DNA of 9,364 bases from Chloroflexota bacterium (GTDB lineage: Bacteria; Chloroflexota; Dehalococcoidia; Lucifugimonadales; JADFKI01). Shown one piece after another: positions 1-6,663 of this stretch (its first letter is position 1; each line of letters begins with the position of its first letter). The stretch spans positions 1-9,364 of the forward strand of contig JADFKI010000139.1 of NCBI GenBank assembly GCA_022565015.1. The letters run 5' to 3'. The position numbers were made by a program, and so were the translations under genes. The notes under the pieces were generated by a model, which saw only the letters and a list, made by a program, of their open reading frames with translations, did not search any database and was not told the DNA's origin.

Positions 1-429
1 ACGGAAGAGCTGAAAAAAATGCTACAACAAGACCTGGCCGAGTGGCGGAAGCTTGTCGCCGTACTGAATGCACACCCCGATGAAAGCCTCCACGAGCCGG
101 CTTCTCCTGAATGGAAGAGTCGCGACATCTACGCGCACCTCGCCCGCTGGATGGAGTTATCCACCTCGCAGCTGCAAGCTAGTCTCGAGGGTCGCATCAT
201 CCCTCGAATCGAGGGGACTGATGACGAGATAAATGCCCGGTGGCAGCAGGAGGACAGCGGTCTGAGCCTGGACGAGGCGCGCGAAGGTGCGCAGAGCGAG
301 TTCGATAGGCGTATTCGAGCGATCCGTTCGGTCCCTGCAGACCGCTGGAACGATAAGACCGAGGCCCTGGCCCGTGCCGACGGCGCCGAGCACTACTCCA
401 GCCACCGCCGCTACATCGTCGTCGAGTAG
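1..429 (+). CDS. DinB/ClbS-DfsB-like four-helix protein, probably 5'-partial
   Basis: Small protein of the DinB/YfiT superfamily, closest in feel to the ClbS/DfsB branch. Visible marks are an early W-x-S/K-R-D-I-Y-A-H-L-A-R-W helix (His40 counted from the ATG at 19) and a late H-x3-H pair (His125, His129). Together these form the three-histidine metal site usual in DinB folds. The middle stretch, with INARWQ followed by LSLDEAREGAQSEFDRRI, also follows ClbS/DfsB layout. The frame is open to base 1, and the codons before the ATG read TEELKK, which resembles the normal family N-terminus (often M-x-K-E-E-L). The true start is therefore probably just outside the window, although GGAAGAG at 3-9 could serve the ATG at 19. 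Members include metal-dependent thiol transferases, a colibactin hydrolase and many unknowns; the substrate cannot be told here. It lies about 115 bp upstream of the RidA-like gene on the same strand. Confidence 0.75.
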   Translation, partial: TEELKKMLQQDLAEWRKLVAVLNAHPDESLHEPASPEWKSRDIYAHLARWMELSTSQLQASLEGRIIPRIEGTDDEINARWQQEDSGLSLDEAREGAQSEFDRRIRAIRSVPADRWNDKTEALARADGAEHYSSHRRYIVVE

Positions 430-543
430 GCGTCGCATGCTTGACGCTCCGAGACCGCCAGGGTAGCCTGGCCCCTTACGCGGCGCCCTGGCCCTTCGTA
501 TCAATGTGAATCCTGACTCTATCTACGGAAAAAAGGAGCGCAC

Positions 544-933
544 ATGAGCCGCGAGTACTTTAAGGGTGATCGAGAAGAGACCAGGAGCTATTCACGCGCC
601 GTTAAGATCAAGGGCGGCACTACCGTTTATCTGGCCGGCCACGGTGCTGTCGTCGACGCCGATGGCAACTCGCTTGCGGGTGACTTCACGGCCCAGGCCC
701 ACCGATGCTTCGAGCTATTGCGCGGGTTGATGTCCGATGTGGGAGGCGCCCTCGACGATATCGTCACGATGACCGTATTCATCGTCGACAGCCGGTTCGG
801 AGACGAGTTCGTTCAAATCCGCAGCGGGTATTTCAGTAATGGATTTCCTTGCAGCGCGCTTATCACGGTACATTCGCTGGCCCGGCCGGAGATGCTGGTG
901 GAGATCCAGGCAATCGCCGTGCTAGACGACTAG
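544..933 (+). CDS. RidA/YjgF/YER057c/UK114 family protein
   Basis: The 129-residue length is normal for a Rid domain. Family marks are Y16 in RSYSRAV, the sugar-acid-like GDFTAQAHRCFELLRGLMSDVGGALDDIVTMTVFIVD block (about 47-82), and the closing VEIQAIAV strand with Glu120. Canonical RidA hydrolyses reactive enamine/imine intermediates made by PLP enzymes, using an Arg about eight residues before that Glu. By my alignment that place holds Leu112 here, with Arg114 two residues later. This may therefore be a Rid subfamily member with another activity rather than a true RidA deaminase. The start is well set by AGGAG at 535-539, four bases before the ATG. A PLP aminotransferase gene converges from the other strand 80 bp away; a link between them is suggestive only. 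Confidence 0.9.
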   Translation: MSREYFKGDREETRSYSRAVKIKGGTTVYLAGHGAVVDADGNSLAGDFTAQAHRCFELLRGLMSDVGGALDDIVTMTVFIVDSRFGDEFVQIRSGYFSNGFPCSALITVHSLARPEMLVEIQAIAVLDD

Positions 934-1012
934 GCATATCCGGCTACTGCTATCATGATGGGCCTCATCGACTGACGACACCTACTAATCGCAGGCCCGC
1001 GTCCCAATCTCC

Positions 1013-2215
1013 CTAACCCCCAGCCCTCGCCAACGACTCGCTCGCGGCGGCAACGGCCACCCCGGAGGCTACCTCGTACCCATGCTCGGGCAGTATCTTC
1101 TCCATTGCGGACAACAGCGCAAGGACGTACTCGGGCTTGCTGGACTCACCCATTAGGCCCACGCGCCATACCTTGCCGGCGAACTCGCCCAGCCCGCGCC
1201 CGATCTCGATCCCGTGCCCGCGCAGCAACGAATTCCGGACCGCATCGCCATCGACACCGTCCGGTATCCACGCCAACGTGATCTGGTCCAATCGGTGTTC
1301 CGCGGGCACGACCATCCGGAGGCCAAGGGCCTCTAGTCCGGCGCATAGCGCCGCCGCGTTCCGATGATGTCGAGCGTACCTGTTTTCCAGGCCCTCCTGC
1401 AGTATCAGCCTCAAGCCCTCTCGAAGAGCCAGCACCATGCTCACGGGTCCCGTGTGGTGGTAAACGCGGTCGAAGCCCCAGTAGTTGGCGTTGAGCCAGA
1501 GGTCCAGGTACCAGGAGACAGGCTTTGTCTTTCGGCTCTTTATGGACTCAAGCGCTCGCGGACTTATGGCCACCGGCGAGAGACCGGGAGGACAGGCCAT
1601 ACACTTCTGCGTCGCCGCATAGGCGTAATCGATGTTCCAGGCGTCGAAAGCCATCTCCTCGCCGCCAAGTGCGGTCACCGCGTCCACCATGAACAACGTG
1701 TCATGTTCTTGCGCCAGCCTCGACAGGCCCTGAAGAGGCTGCCGAACGCCGGTGGATGTCTCTGCCTGAATCGCCGTCACGAGCTTGACGTTTGAGTGCT
1801 TCTTCAGCTCGGCCTCGAGCATCTCCTCGGGAAACGCCCGGCCCCAGTCGGCTCTGAGCGGCACGACGTTTGCGCCCGCGCGCTCAGCCATATCCACCAT
1901 GCGCTCGCAAAAGAAGCCGTAGATGCACATCACCACGGTATCACCAGGCTCCAGCAGGCTGGAAAGTCCGGCCTCCATTCCCGCCGAACCCGTGCCGGAC
2001 AGGGGAAAGGCACTGCCTTCGCTGGTCTGAAATACCTGCTTTAGCATGTCGACGGTCTCGTTCATAATCTCGATGTAGTCCGGGTCCAGGTAGCCAATCA
2101 TCGGCTGCATCATGGCGCGCAGGACTCTTGGGTCGACGTTGCTGGGCCCTGGGCCGAGGAGTATACGGGGAGGCACCGAGGGCATCTTGGAAGCTGGGAC
2201 CGGGCTCTGTGTCAT
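1013..2215 (-). CDS. PLP-dependent class V aminotransferase, alanine/serine-glyoxylate type
   Basis: A 400-residue fold-type I aminotransferase of the alanine-glyoxylate / serine-glyoxylate / serine-pyruvate group. It would move an amino group from serine or alanine to glyoxylate or pyruvate in the cytoplasm. Visible marks are GPGPSNV at 21-27, SGTGSAGMEA (73-82) binding PLP phosphate, and Asp178 in VDAVTALGG, which contacts the pyridine nitrogen. The Schiff-base lysine is Lys204 in ATQKCMACPPG, like the SQKALNAPPG site of human AGT. YHHTGPV lies at 252-258, and Arg351 in WRVGLMG binds the substrate carboxylate. The C-terminus has about 20 extra Ala-rich residues. The start is firm: AAGGAGG (2221-2227 on this strand) sits five bases before the ATG. 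The gene is divergent from the FAA-family gene and convergent with the RidA-like gene. Exact amino donor is not resolved. Confidence 0.93.
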   Translation of the reverse strand: MTQSPVPASKMPSVPPRILLGPGPSNVDPRVLRAMMQPMIGYLDPDYIEIMNETVDMLKQVFQTSEGSAFPLSGTGSAGMEAGLSSLLEPGDTVVMCIYGFFCERMVDMAERAGANVVPLRADWGRAFPEEMLEAELKKHSNVKLVTAIQAETSTGVRQPLQGLSRLAQEHDTLFMVDAVTALGGEEMAFDAWNIDYAYAATQKCMACPPGLSPVAISPRALESIKSRKTKPVSWYLDLWLNANYWGFDRVYHHTGPVSMVLALREGLRLILQEGLENRYARHHRNAAALCAGLEALGLRMVVPAEHRLDQITLAWIPDGVDGDAVRNSLLRGHGIEIGRGLGEFAGKVWRVGLMGESSKPEYVLALLSAMEKILPEHGYEVASGVAVAAASESLARAGG

Positions 2216-2459
2216 GCAGTCCTCCTTAACACGGCGAACAATTTCAGGGGGTAATTTTGCAGTAAATACCCTTTTCGAGAATGGTGATCTCGACCTGGAG
2301 CATATTTTACATGGTCGGCTTATGTACGGACAGTCCTCGCGGTGGGAATGTGTTTAACCAATCCAGTGCCGGCCTTCATACGTACCGGGCTGTGAGACCT
2401 TTCAGACGCGGCCCGCGTGAAAATGCCGGGTCGACTTCTTGTTTCCTCTTCAGTCTCTG

Positions 2460-2488
2460 TTGCTTGCAGGGCAAACGGTTCCTATAAT
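2460..2488 (+). promoter_or_regulatory. Sigma70-type promoter for the FAA hydrolase-selenoprotein unit
   Basis: A perfect TATAAT -10 box lies at 2483-2488, with TTGCTT at 2460-2465 as a partial -35 box and exactly 17 bases between. Transcription would start near 2495 and leave a leader of about 64 bases before the ATG at 2559. The 343-bp divergent spacer (2216-2558) shows nothing else clear: no riboswitch and no strong operator repeat. A possible leftward -10 for the aminotransferase (TAAAAT, read on the minus strand near 2304-2310) has no good -35. Confidence 0.5.
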
Positions 2489-2558
2489 TCATGTTGGTGT
2501 TGCTGGGACGGGGGCGGCGGTGATAATTCAACCATCCGGAGACTGAAAGGCGACCGAC

Positions 2559-3470
2559 ATGAAGATATTGAGGTTCGACGACAATCGAATTGGTGTGCTG
2601 AAAGACGGGGACCGCGTTGTGGATGTCACCGATGCCGTGGCGTCACACCGTGAGAAGGGGCCTCAAAACGTTATCGAGGAGATCATCGGCGAGTTCGCTA
2701 CCTACCGTGACGAGTTTCAGGGCCGGGTGTCGTCTGAAGCGGGCGTGCCCTTGAGCGACGTCCGCCTGCTGGCCCCCATTCCGCGGCCAAGCAAGTGCAT
2801 GGCGGCCTTCGCGAACTACGTCGACCGCTCCGACAGGTCCAGAGACGACCTACCCAACGAGTTCTTCTACAAGGACACCGACCTGTTGGCGCCGGAGGGC
2901 ACGGTCGAGCTGCCCGACATTCCACCCGTGCTCGTCTATCAGCCGGAGGCGGAGTTGGCATACGTGATCGGCAAGTCGGCTCGAAACGTTTCGCAACAGG
3001 ACGCAATGGACCACGTATTCGGATATGTGCCGTTTTTCGACATCTCGGCGAGGGGCATGACCAGGCGGACAACGCTCCTGTCCAAGGGCCAGAGGACTTT
3101 CGGCCCGTGCGGACCGTGGATAACGACGAAGGACGAGGTAGAAGACCCACATAACCTCAATGTCAGGTCGTGGGTGAACGGCGAGCTTCGCCAGGACTAC
3201 AACACCAAGCATATGGCCAACTTCATACCAGAGCAGATCGCATGGGCGACCCGCTTTGTGAGTCTTCGGCCGGGCGACGTCGTTGCCACGGGCACCTTTC
3301 ACGTCGGGCTTGGCCCGCTGAACGACGGCGACGTCCTGGAGATTGAAATCGAAGGCCTTGGAAGGGCGCGGTGGTTCGCGAAGGGTTATGGCCCCAGGAA
3401 AGACATGGAGTTTACCCCTGGAATTACCCAGGTCCCCACACCTGAGGGAGGAATGACAAGAGTAGAATGA
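2559..3470 (+). CDS. Fumarylacetoacetate (FAA) hydrolase family protein
   Basis: A 303-residue enzyme with the FAH fold, which cleaves or decarboxylates beta-diketo or 2-oxo acids using Mg/Mn. A small N-terminal domain (about 1-70) precedes the catalytic domain. The metal ligands are the E-x-E pair Glu130/Glu132 (YQPEAELAYVIG) and Asp161 (FFDISARG). A conserved Lys176 is in SKGQRTFGPCGPW. The substrate loop at 242-254 reads VATGTFHVGLGPL, where many relatives have TGTPAGVG. This is a variant, and I cannot assign the substrate; fumarylpyruvate, acylpyruvate and homoprotocatechuate-type acids are all possible. The start is the ATG eight bases after AAAGG (2546-2550). The stop overlaps the start of the next gene as ATGA (3467-3470), which points to translational coupling with the selenoprotein. 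Confidence 0.9.
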   Translation: MKILRFDDNRIGVLKDGDRVVDVTDAVASHREKGPQNVIEEIIGEFATYRDEFQGRVSSEAGVPLSDVRLLAPIPRPSKCMAAFANYVDRSDRSRDDLPNEFFYKDTDLLAPEGTVELPDIPPVLVYQPEAELAYVIGKSARNVSQQDAMDHVFGYVPFFDISARGMTRRTTLLSKGQRTFGPCGPWITTKDEVEDPHNLNVRSWVNGELRQDYNTKHMANFIPEQIAWATRFVSLRPGDVVATGTFHVGLGPLNDGDVLEIEIEGLGRARWFAKGYGPRKDMEFTPGITQVPTPEGGMTRVE

Positions 3471-4087
3471 AGTTTTCTTGGGCTGGTGCAATTGCATCTG
3501 TATCTGCGTTAGTCGTTCTTGCGGCCTGCGGCGGAGGCGCACCCGTGGCTGAGAGGCCGGAAGCAACGCCGGATTCGGCATCGGCGGTCGTCATGGTCGA
3601 CGAGAAGCCGTTGCCCATCGTCGAGCCGGCACCGAAAGTGAAGATAGGAAGCGCCGTCGGAGAGCGGGCCCCGGACTTCGAGGTTACGTTTCTCGATGGC
3701 ACCTCGGTGAGCCGCGAGGAGCTTGCCGCGGAGGGCAAGCCGGCGTTTCTCTACTTCATGGCAACGTGGTGAAGGTCCTGCCGCGCTGAGTTACAGCGCA
3801 TGAAAACGATTTATCCCGAATACGCGGACGCAGTGGCATTCTACGGCATAGGCGTTGACCCGAATGAGAGCATTGAGGTGCTCGAGGCCTACAGCGACTC
3901 CCAGGGGTATCCATGGCCGATGGCGATACCCGAAGGGGATATGCTGCGAAAGTTTAACATCCAGGTGCAGTCTTCAAAGGTCGCGGTGGACAGAGACGGA
4001 GTTATCGTTTACAGGGACGGCTACGCCCAGGGCAGTGACGAGACGTGGCGGAGCGTATTTGAGGAGCTAGCCGGCCAGTCAAATTAG
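3467..4087 (+). CDS. Selenocysteine-containing thioredoxin-like (TlpA/redoxin) lipoprotein, UGA read as Sec102
   Basis: One continuous frame of 206 residues interrupted only by TGA at 3770-3772, read here as selenocysteine. The N-terminus is a lipoprotein signal: Lys2, a hydrophobic core, then lipobox L18-A-A-C21, followed by a Pro/Ala/Glu-rich linker. The redoxin domain begins near 63 (VGERAPDFEVTFLDGTSVSREEL). The active site reads F-M-A-T-W101-U102-R-S-C105-R-A-E-L, the usual F-x-A-T-W-C-x-x-C-R-x-E-L of TlpA/AhpC-TSA thioredoxins with Sec in place of the attacking Cys. The fold continues normally past the TGA (YGIGVD, VAVDRDGVIVYRDGYAQGSDETW). The usual cis-Pro before the VAVD strand appears to be Ser169. 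Expected role: thiol-disulfide or peroxide redox chemistry outside the cytoplasm, anchored to the membrane. It starts within the stop of the FAA-family gene (ATGA), with a modest SD-like AAGAG just upstream. The alternative is a pseudogene made by TGC to TGA. Confidence 0.85.
3783..3799 (+). promoter_or_regulatory. Candidate bacterial SECIS hairpin
   Basis: GCGCTG (3783-3788) pairs perfectly with CAGCGC (3794-3799) around a five-base AGTTA loop. The stem begins 10 bases after the TGA and the loop 16 bases after it. Bacterial SECIS elements lie inside the coding frame just downstream of UGA and carry a short stem with a G in the first two loop bases. In E. coli fdhF the stem starts 11 bases after the UGA, with a loop opening A-G-G-U. 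Here the loop opens A-G-U. SelB would bind this hairpin. I see no bulged U as in E. coli, but the element varies between phyla. Confidence 0.7.
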
Positions 4088-4122
4088 AGAACAGGGCCCT
4101 GAGTCGAGCGTGATTCAGAGAT

Positions 4123-4143
4123 GGCAGTGACGCATTTACTGCC
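4123..4143 (+). terminator. Weak hairpin after the selenoprotein gene
   Basis: GGCAGTGA and TTACTGCC form an eight-pair stem (one G-U) with a five-base loop, 35 bases past the stop. No T-run follows, so it may be a transcript-end stabiliser rather than a true Rho-independent terminator. Confidence 0.3.
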
Positions 4144-4204
4144 TGGCAACTGCCGAACGGCGATTGAAATGCAAAGGGACGCTATCAAGCTTCCCCTATT
4201 CGAT

Positions 4205-4436
4205 TTAGAGCCTATCCGATAACTGCCACGAATGGTTCGACAAGCTCTCCGCAGAAGCGGAGTCCGAAGATATACATGCTAAGGAGTCGGACACCACGAA
4301 CGAGCGATCTTCCGTTCGTCCTGTCCGACTCTTCAAACAGAATATCTTCGGAGTCCAATCCATCGGACCGCTTCTGCGGAGAGCACGGTCGAAGGACCGT
4401 AAGACGTCCGAATGAGGCATTCGGATAAGGCTCTTA
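4205..4436. mobile_element. MITE-like palindrome, IS5/IS1031-type ends, TTA target duplication
   Basis: The span 4208-4433 (226 bp) is one long imperfect inverted repeat flanked on both sides by TTA (4205-4207, 4434-4436). The outer ends are GAGCCTATCCGA and, inverted, GAGCCTTATCCGA. Further in, perfect arms pair: 17 bp (4244-4260 with 4368-4384), 11 bp (4263-4273 with 4342-4352), 10 bp (4284-4293 with 4322-4331) and 7 bp (4296-4302 with 4313-4319), around a 10-base centre. GAGCC ends with T-N-A duplications are, from memory, typical of the IS1031 group of the IS5 family. There is no transposase, so the element is non-autonomous. It ends 15 bp past the ftsH stop, between converging genes, where its hairpin could end or protect transcripts. 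The short reading frame inside it is a by-product of the repeat. Confidence 0.8.
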
Positions 4437-4451
4437 GCCAGTGGGCCTCAC

Positions 4452-6284
4452 TCATGCCTCCGCGGGCGCGTTGCCCGGTAGGTTACCCACAAGCAGGTCC
4501 TGAAGCTCCGGACCTTGTAACGTCTCTATTATCAGCAAGCGTTCCGCGAGGCGGCTGAGCCTGTCCCTGTTGGCTTCCACGGTCTCCTTCGCCTTTTTCC
4601 TGGCCACAATCAGAATCTTGCCGATCTCCGAGTCGATCTTTTGTGCAATTGCGTCGCTGTAGTTCTGTCCTCGAGAGATGTACCTCCCCAGGAACGCCTG
4701 GCCCTGGTTGCTTTCGAACGCCTGTGGGCCAAGCTCAGCGCTCATGCCGTACTCCGTCACCATCTTCCGAGCGACGTTCGTAGCGTTCTGAAGGTCGTCG
4801 GACGCGCCGGTGGTCACGTCGCCGAAGACCACCTCCTCCGCAGCCTGCCCGCCCATCATGACGGTGATCATGGCCTCGAACTGGCTTTTGGTCCACAGGT
4901 TCCTGTCCTCTTCGGGCAACAGCCTGGTGTGTCCTCCCGCCATGCCTCGGGACACGATCGTCACCTTGTGAACGGGGTCCGCGTCCGGAATCTGGGCCGC
5001 CACCACGGCGTGTCCGGCCTCATGGTACGCCACGACCTGTTTCTCCCGGTCGCTGACCTTTCGGCTCTTGCGAGCGGGGCCCGACATCACCCGATCTATG
5101 GACTCCTCGAACTCCGCCATGCCTATCTCGGTCTTACTCAATCGAGCCGAAAATATCGCGGCCTCGTTTACGAGATTGGCAAGATCGGCACCGGTAAATC
5201 CGTGGGTCTCCTTGGCGACGGTGTGCAGGTCCACATCGTTGGCGAGGGGCTTGCCCTTCGCGTGGACCTCCAGTATCGCCTGCCTGCCCTTGATGTCGGG
5301 AAGATCTATCATTACCCGCCTGTCGAACCTTCCCGGTCGAGTCAGCGCAGGGTCCAGCACGTCCGGCCTGTTGGTGGCCGCGATGACGATCACGTTCGCA
5401 TTGGCCTCGAAGCCGTCCATCTCCACGAGGATCTGGTTCAGCGTCTGTTCTCTCTCGTCGTTGCCGCCCCCGATGCCCGCGCCGCGATGCCTGCCGACGG
5501 CGTCGATCTCATCGATGAAGACGATGGAGGGCGCGTTTCGCTTGGCCCGGTCGAACAGGTCTCTGACGCGACTCGCACCGACGCCAACGAACATCTCCAC
5601 GAACTCGCTGCCGCTGGTGGCGAAGAACGGTACGCCGGCCTCTCCGGCGACCGCCCGGCTAATGAGCGTCTTGCCCGTTCCCGGTGCGCCGATCAGGAGA
5701 ACGCCCTTGGGTATTTTCGCTCCGAGTCGAGTGAACTTTTCGGGGCTCTTGAGGAAGTCCACGATCTCGATCAGCTCTTGCTTGGCCTCGTCCGACCCTG
5801 CGACATCGTCGAACCTCACGGACGGGGCGTCTGTGGCGACCGGCCGCGCCTTACTTTTGCCGATGTTCATCGCCTGGTTGATGCCGCCCTGCGACCGCCT
5901 CATCATGAAAAAGATCAGCGCGCCTATCAAGACTATGGGCAGAAAAGTTATGAGCAGGGCAAAGAACGAATTCCCCTGGGACTTCACGTCCACCTGTATG
6001 CCGCCGAGGCCCGGGTCGAGCCCGCGTTCGTTCAGAAGCTCGAGCACGCTCACGCCCGCTTCTTTCCTTGAAGTGAAGACCTCACCGGAGATGGTGAAGA
6101 CGATCAGATCGTCTCCCTTCACCTCGATCTTCTCCAGCAGCCCCGACTGGGCCATCTGCATTACCTGGCTTATTTCGATCTCCGGCCCCGCTCCTCCTCT
6201 TGGCATGAGGAACAGCAGCAGGAGAATTACACCACTTCCAATGATTAGCCACGTCATCGGATTCGTGCGCTTTCCCGATTTCAT
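4452..6284 (-). CDS. ftsH: ATP-dependent zinc metalloprotease FtsH
   Basis: Membrane-bound AAA+ protease that degrades misfolded membrane proteins and short-lived regulators. The 610 residues are a usual length. Order of parts: TM1 about 11-27, an external domain of about 75 residues, TM2 about 107-128, then the AAA module. That module has Walker A GAPGTGKT (199-206), the pore Phe in MFVGVG (231-236), Walker B VFIDEID (255-261), and the second region of homology ATNRPDVLDPALTRPGRFDRR with Arg316 and Arg319 as fingers. The protease domain has HEAGH (421-425) as zinc site and Asp497 (GASDDLQNAT) as third ligand. A small oddity is GGHT at 450-453, where most relatives have GGYT. The ATG has GGAG eight bases upstream. 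A TATATAA -10-like stretch lies about 30 bases before the start (near 6314-6320, minus strand), with no clear -35. The gene looks intact. Confidence 0.98.
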   Translation of the reverse strand: MKSGKRTNPMTWLIIGSGVILLLLFLMPRGGAGPEIEISQVMQMAQSGLLEKIEVKGDDLIVFTISGEVFTSRKEAGVSVLELLNERGLDPGLGGIQVDVKSQGNSFFALLITFLPIVLIGALIFFMMRRSQGGINQAMNIGKSKARPVATDAPSVRFDDVAGSDEAKQELIEIVDFLKSPEKFTRLGAKIPKGVLLIGAPGTGKTLISRAVAGEAGVPFFATSGSEFVEMFVGVGASRVRDLFDRAKRNAPSIVFIDEIDAVGRHRGAGIGGGNDEREQTLNQILVEMDGFEANANVIVIAATNRPDVLDPALTRPGRFDRRVMIDLPDIKGRQAILEVHAKGKPLANDVDLHTVAKETHGFTGADLANLVNEAAIFSARLSKTEIGMAEFEESIDRVMSGPARKSRKVSDREKQVVAYHEAGHAVVAAQIPDADPVHKVTIVSRGMAGGHTRLLPEEDRNLWTKSQFEAMITVMMGGQAAEEVVFGDVTTGASDDLQNATNVARKMVTEYGMSAELGPQAFESNQGQAFLGRYISRGQNYSDAIAQKIDSEIGKILIVARKKAKETVEANRDRLSRLAERLLIIETLQGPELQDLLVGNLPGNAPAEA

Positions 6285-6428
6285 CTAGTTACTCCGAACC
6301 TGCCTTTGTGATTTATATAACGTTAGTGTGGCGTGCTGGATAGGGCCGGGTTATGGCCGACTCAAGCAATTCCTATTCAGTATATAGTTAATCGCTTTTG
6401 CGAATTCGAGAACCCAGAAAACGCTGAG

Positions 6429-6490
6429 CTATCTGCCTGACGACAATTCCCTCTCTTCCGCCGCATGTGGCAGCGAGAAAAGGCAGATAG
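6429..6490. repeat. 10-bp inverted repeat forming a long-range hairpin in the ftsH upstream region
   Basis: CTATCTGCCT (6429-6438) and AGGCAGATAG (6481-6490) are perfect inverted copies with 42 bases between. The interior holds a further partly matching pair (CTCTTCCGCC against GGCAGCGAG). On the minus strand the second arm is followed after seven bases by TTTT. It could end or shield the transcript of the enolase-family gene, or act in the ftsH leader. The rest of the 379-bp spacer (6285-6663) shows no convincing gene, tRNA or other repeat. Confidence 0.45.
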
Positions 6491-6663
6491 TCATGCACCT
6501 GAAATTAAGATTGGGCTCATGCGAGTAAATGTTCGTGTGCGGTCTCATACCCTGCAATTTATATGATGTGGCTCGACGTCCGACGGATGCTTGGGTTGAG
6601 GTCGTGTGCCGGGCAGGCGGCATCGAACTACGCGATTGAATTTCCGGTTCACACATGTGGGTT

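Noticed and set aside
934..1012. Terminator between the converging RidA-like and aminotransferase genes
   Set aside because: Only very short stems (such as GATG/CATC) and no T-run.
3800..4087. A separate gene starting at the ATG at 3800, after the TGA
   Set aside because: It lacks an SD, starts in the middle of a thioredoxin domain and is in the same frame as the upstream part. It is better explained as the second half of the Sec-containing protein.
4205..4420. 71-residue minus-strand frame inside the palindrome
   Set aside because: It is made of the inverted repeat itself; there is no SD or domain.
4641..6071. Long plus-strand open frame opposite ftsH
   Set aside because: Antisense shadow of a strongly conserved gene in GC-rich DNA; the translation has no family likeness.
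6429..6656. 75-residue minus-strand frame in the spacer upstream of ftsH
   Set aside because: Low-complexity, unlike any family I know, with no SD; it covers the hairpin arms.
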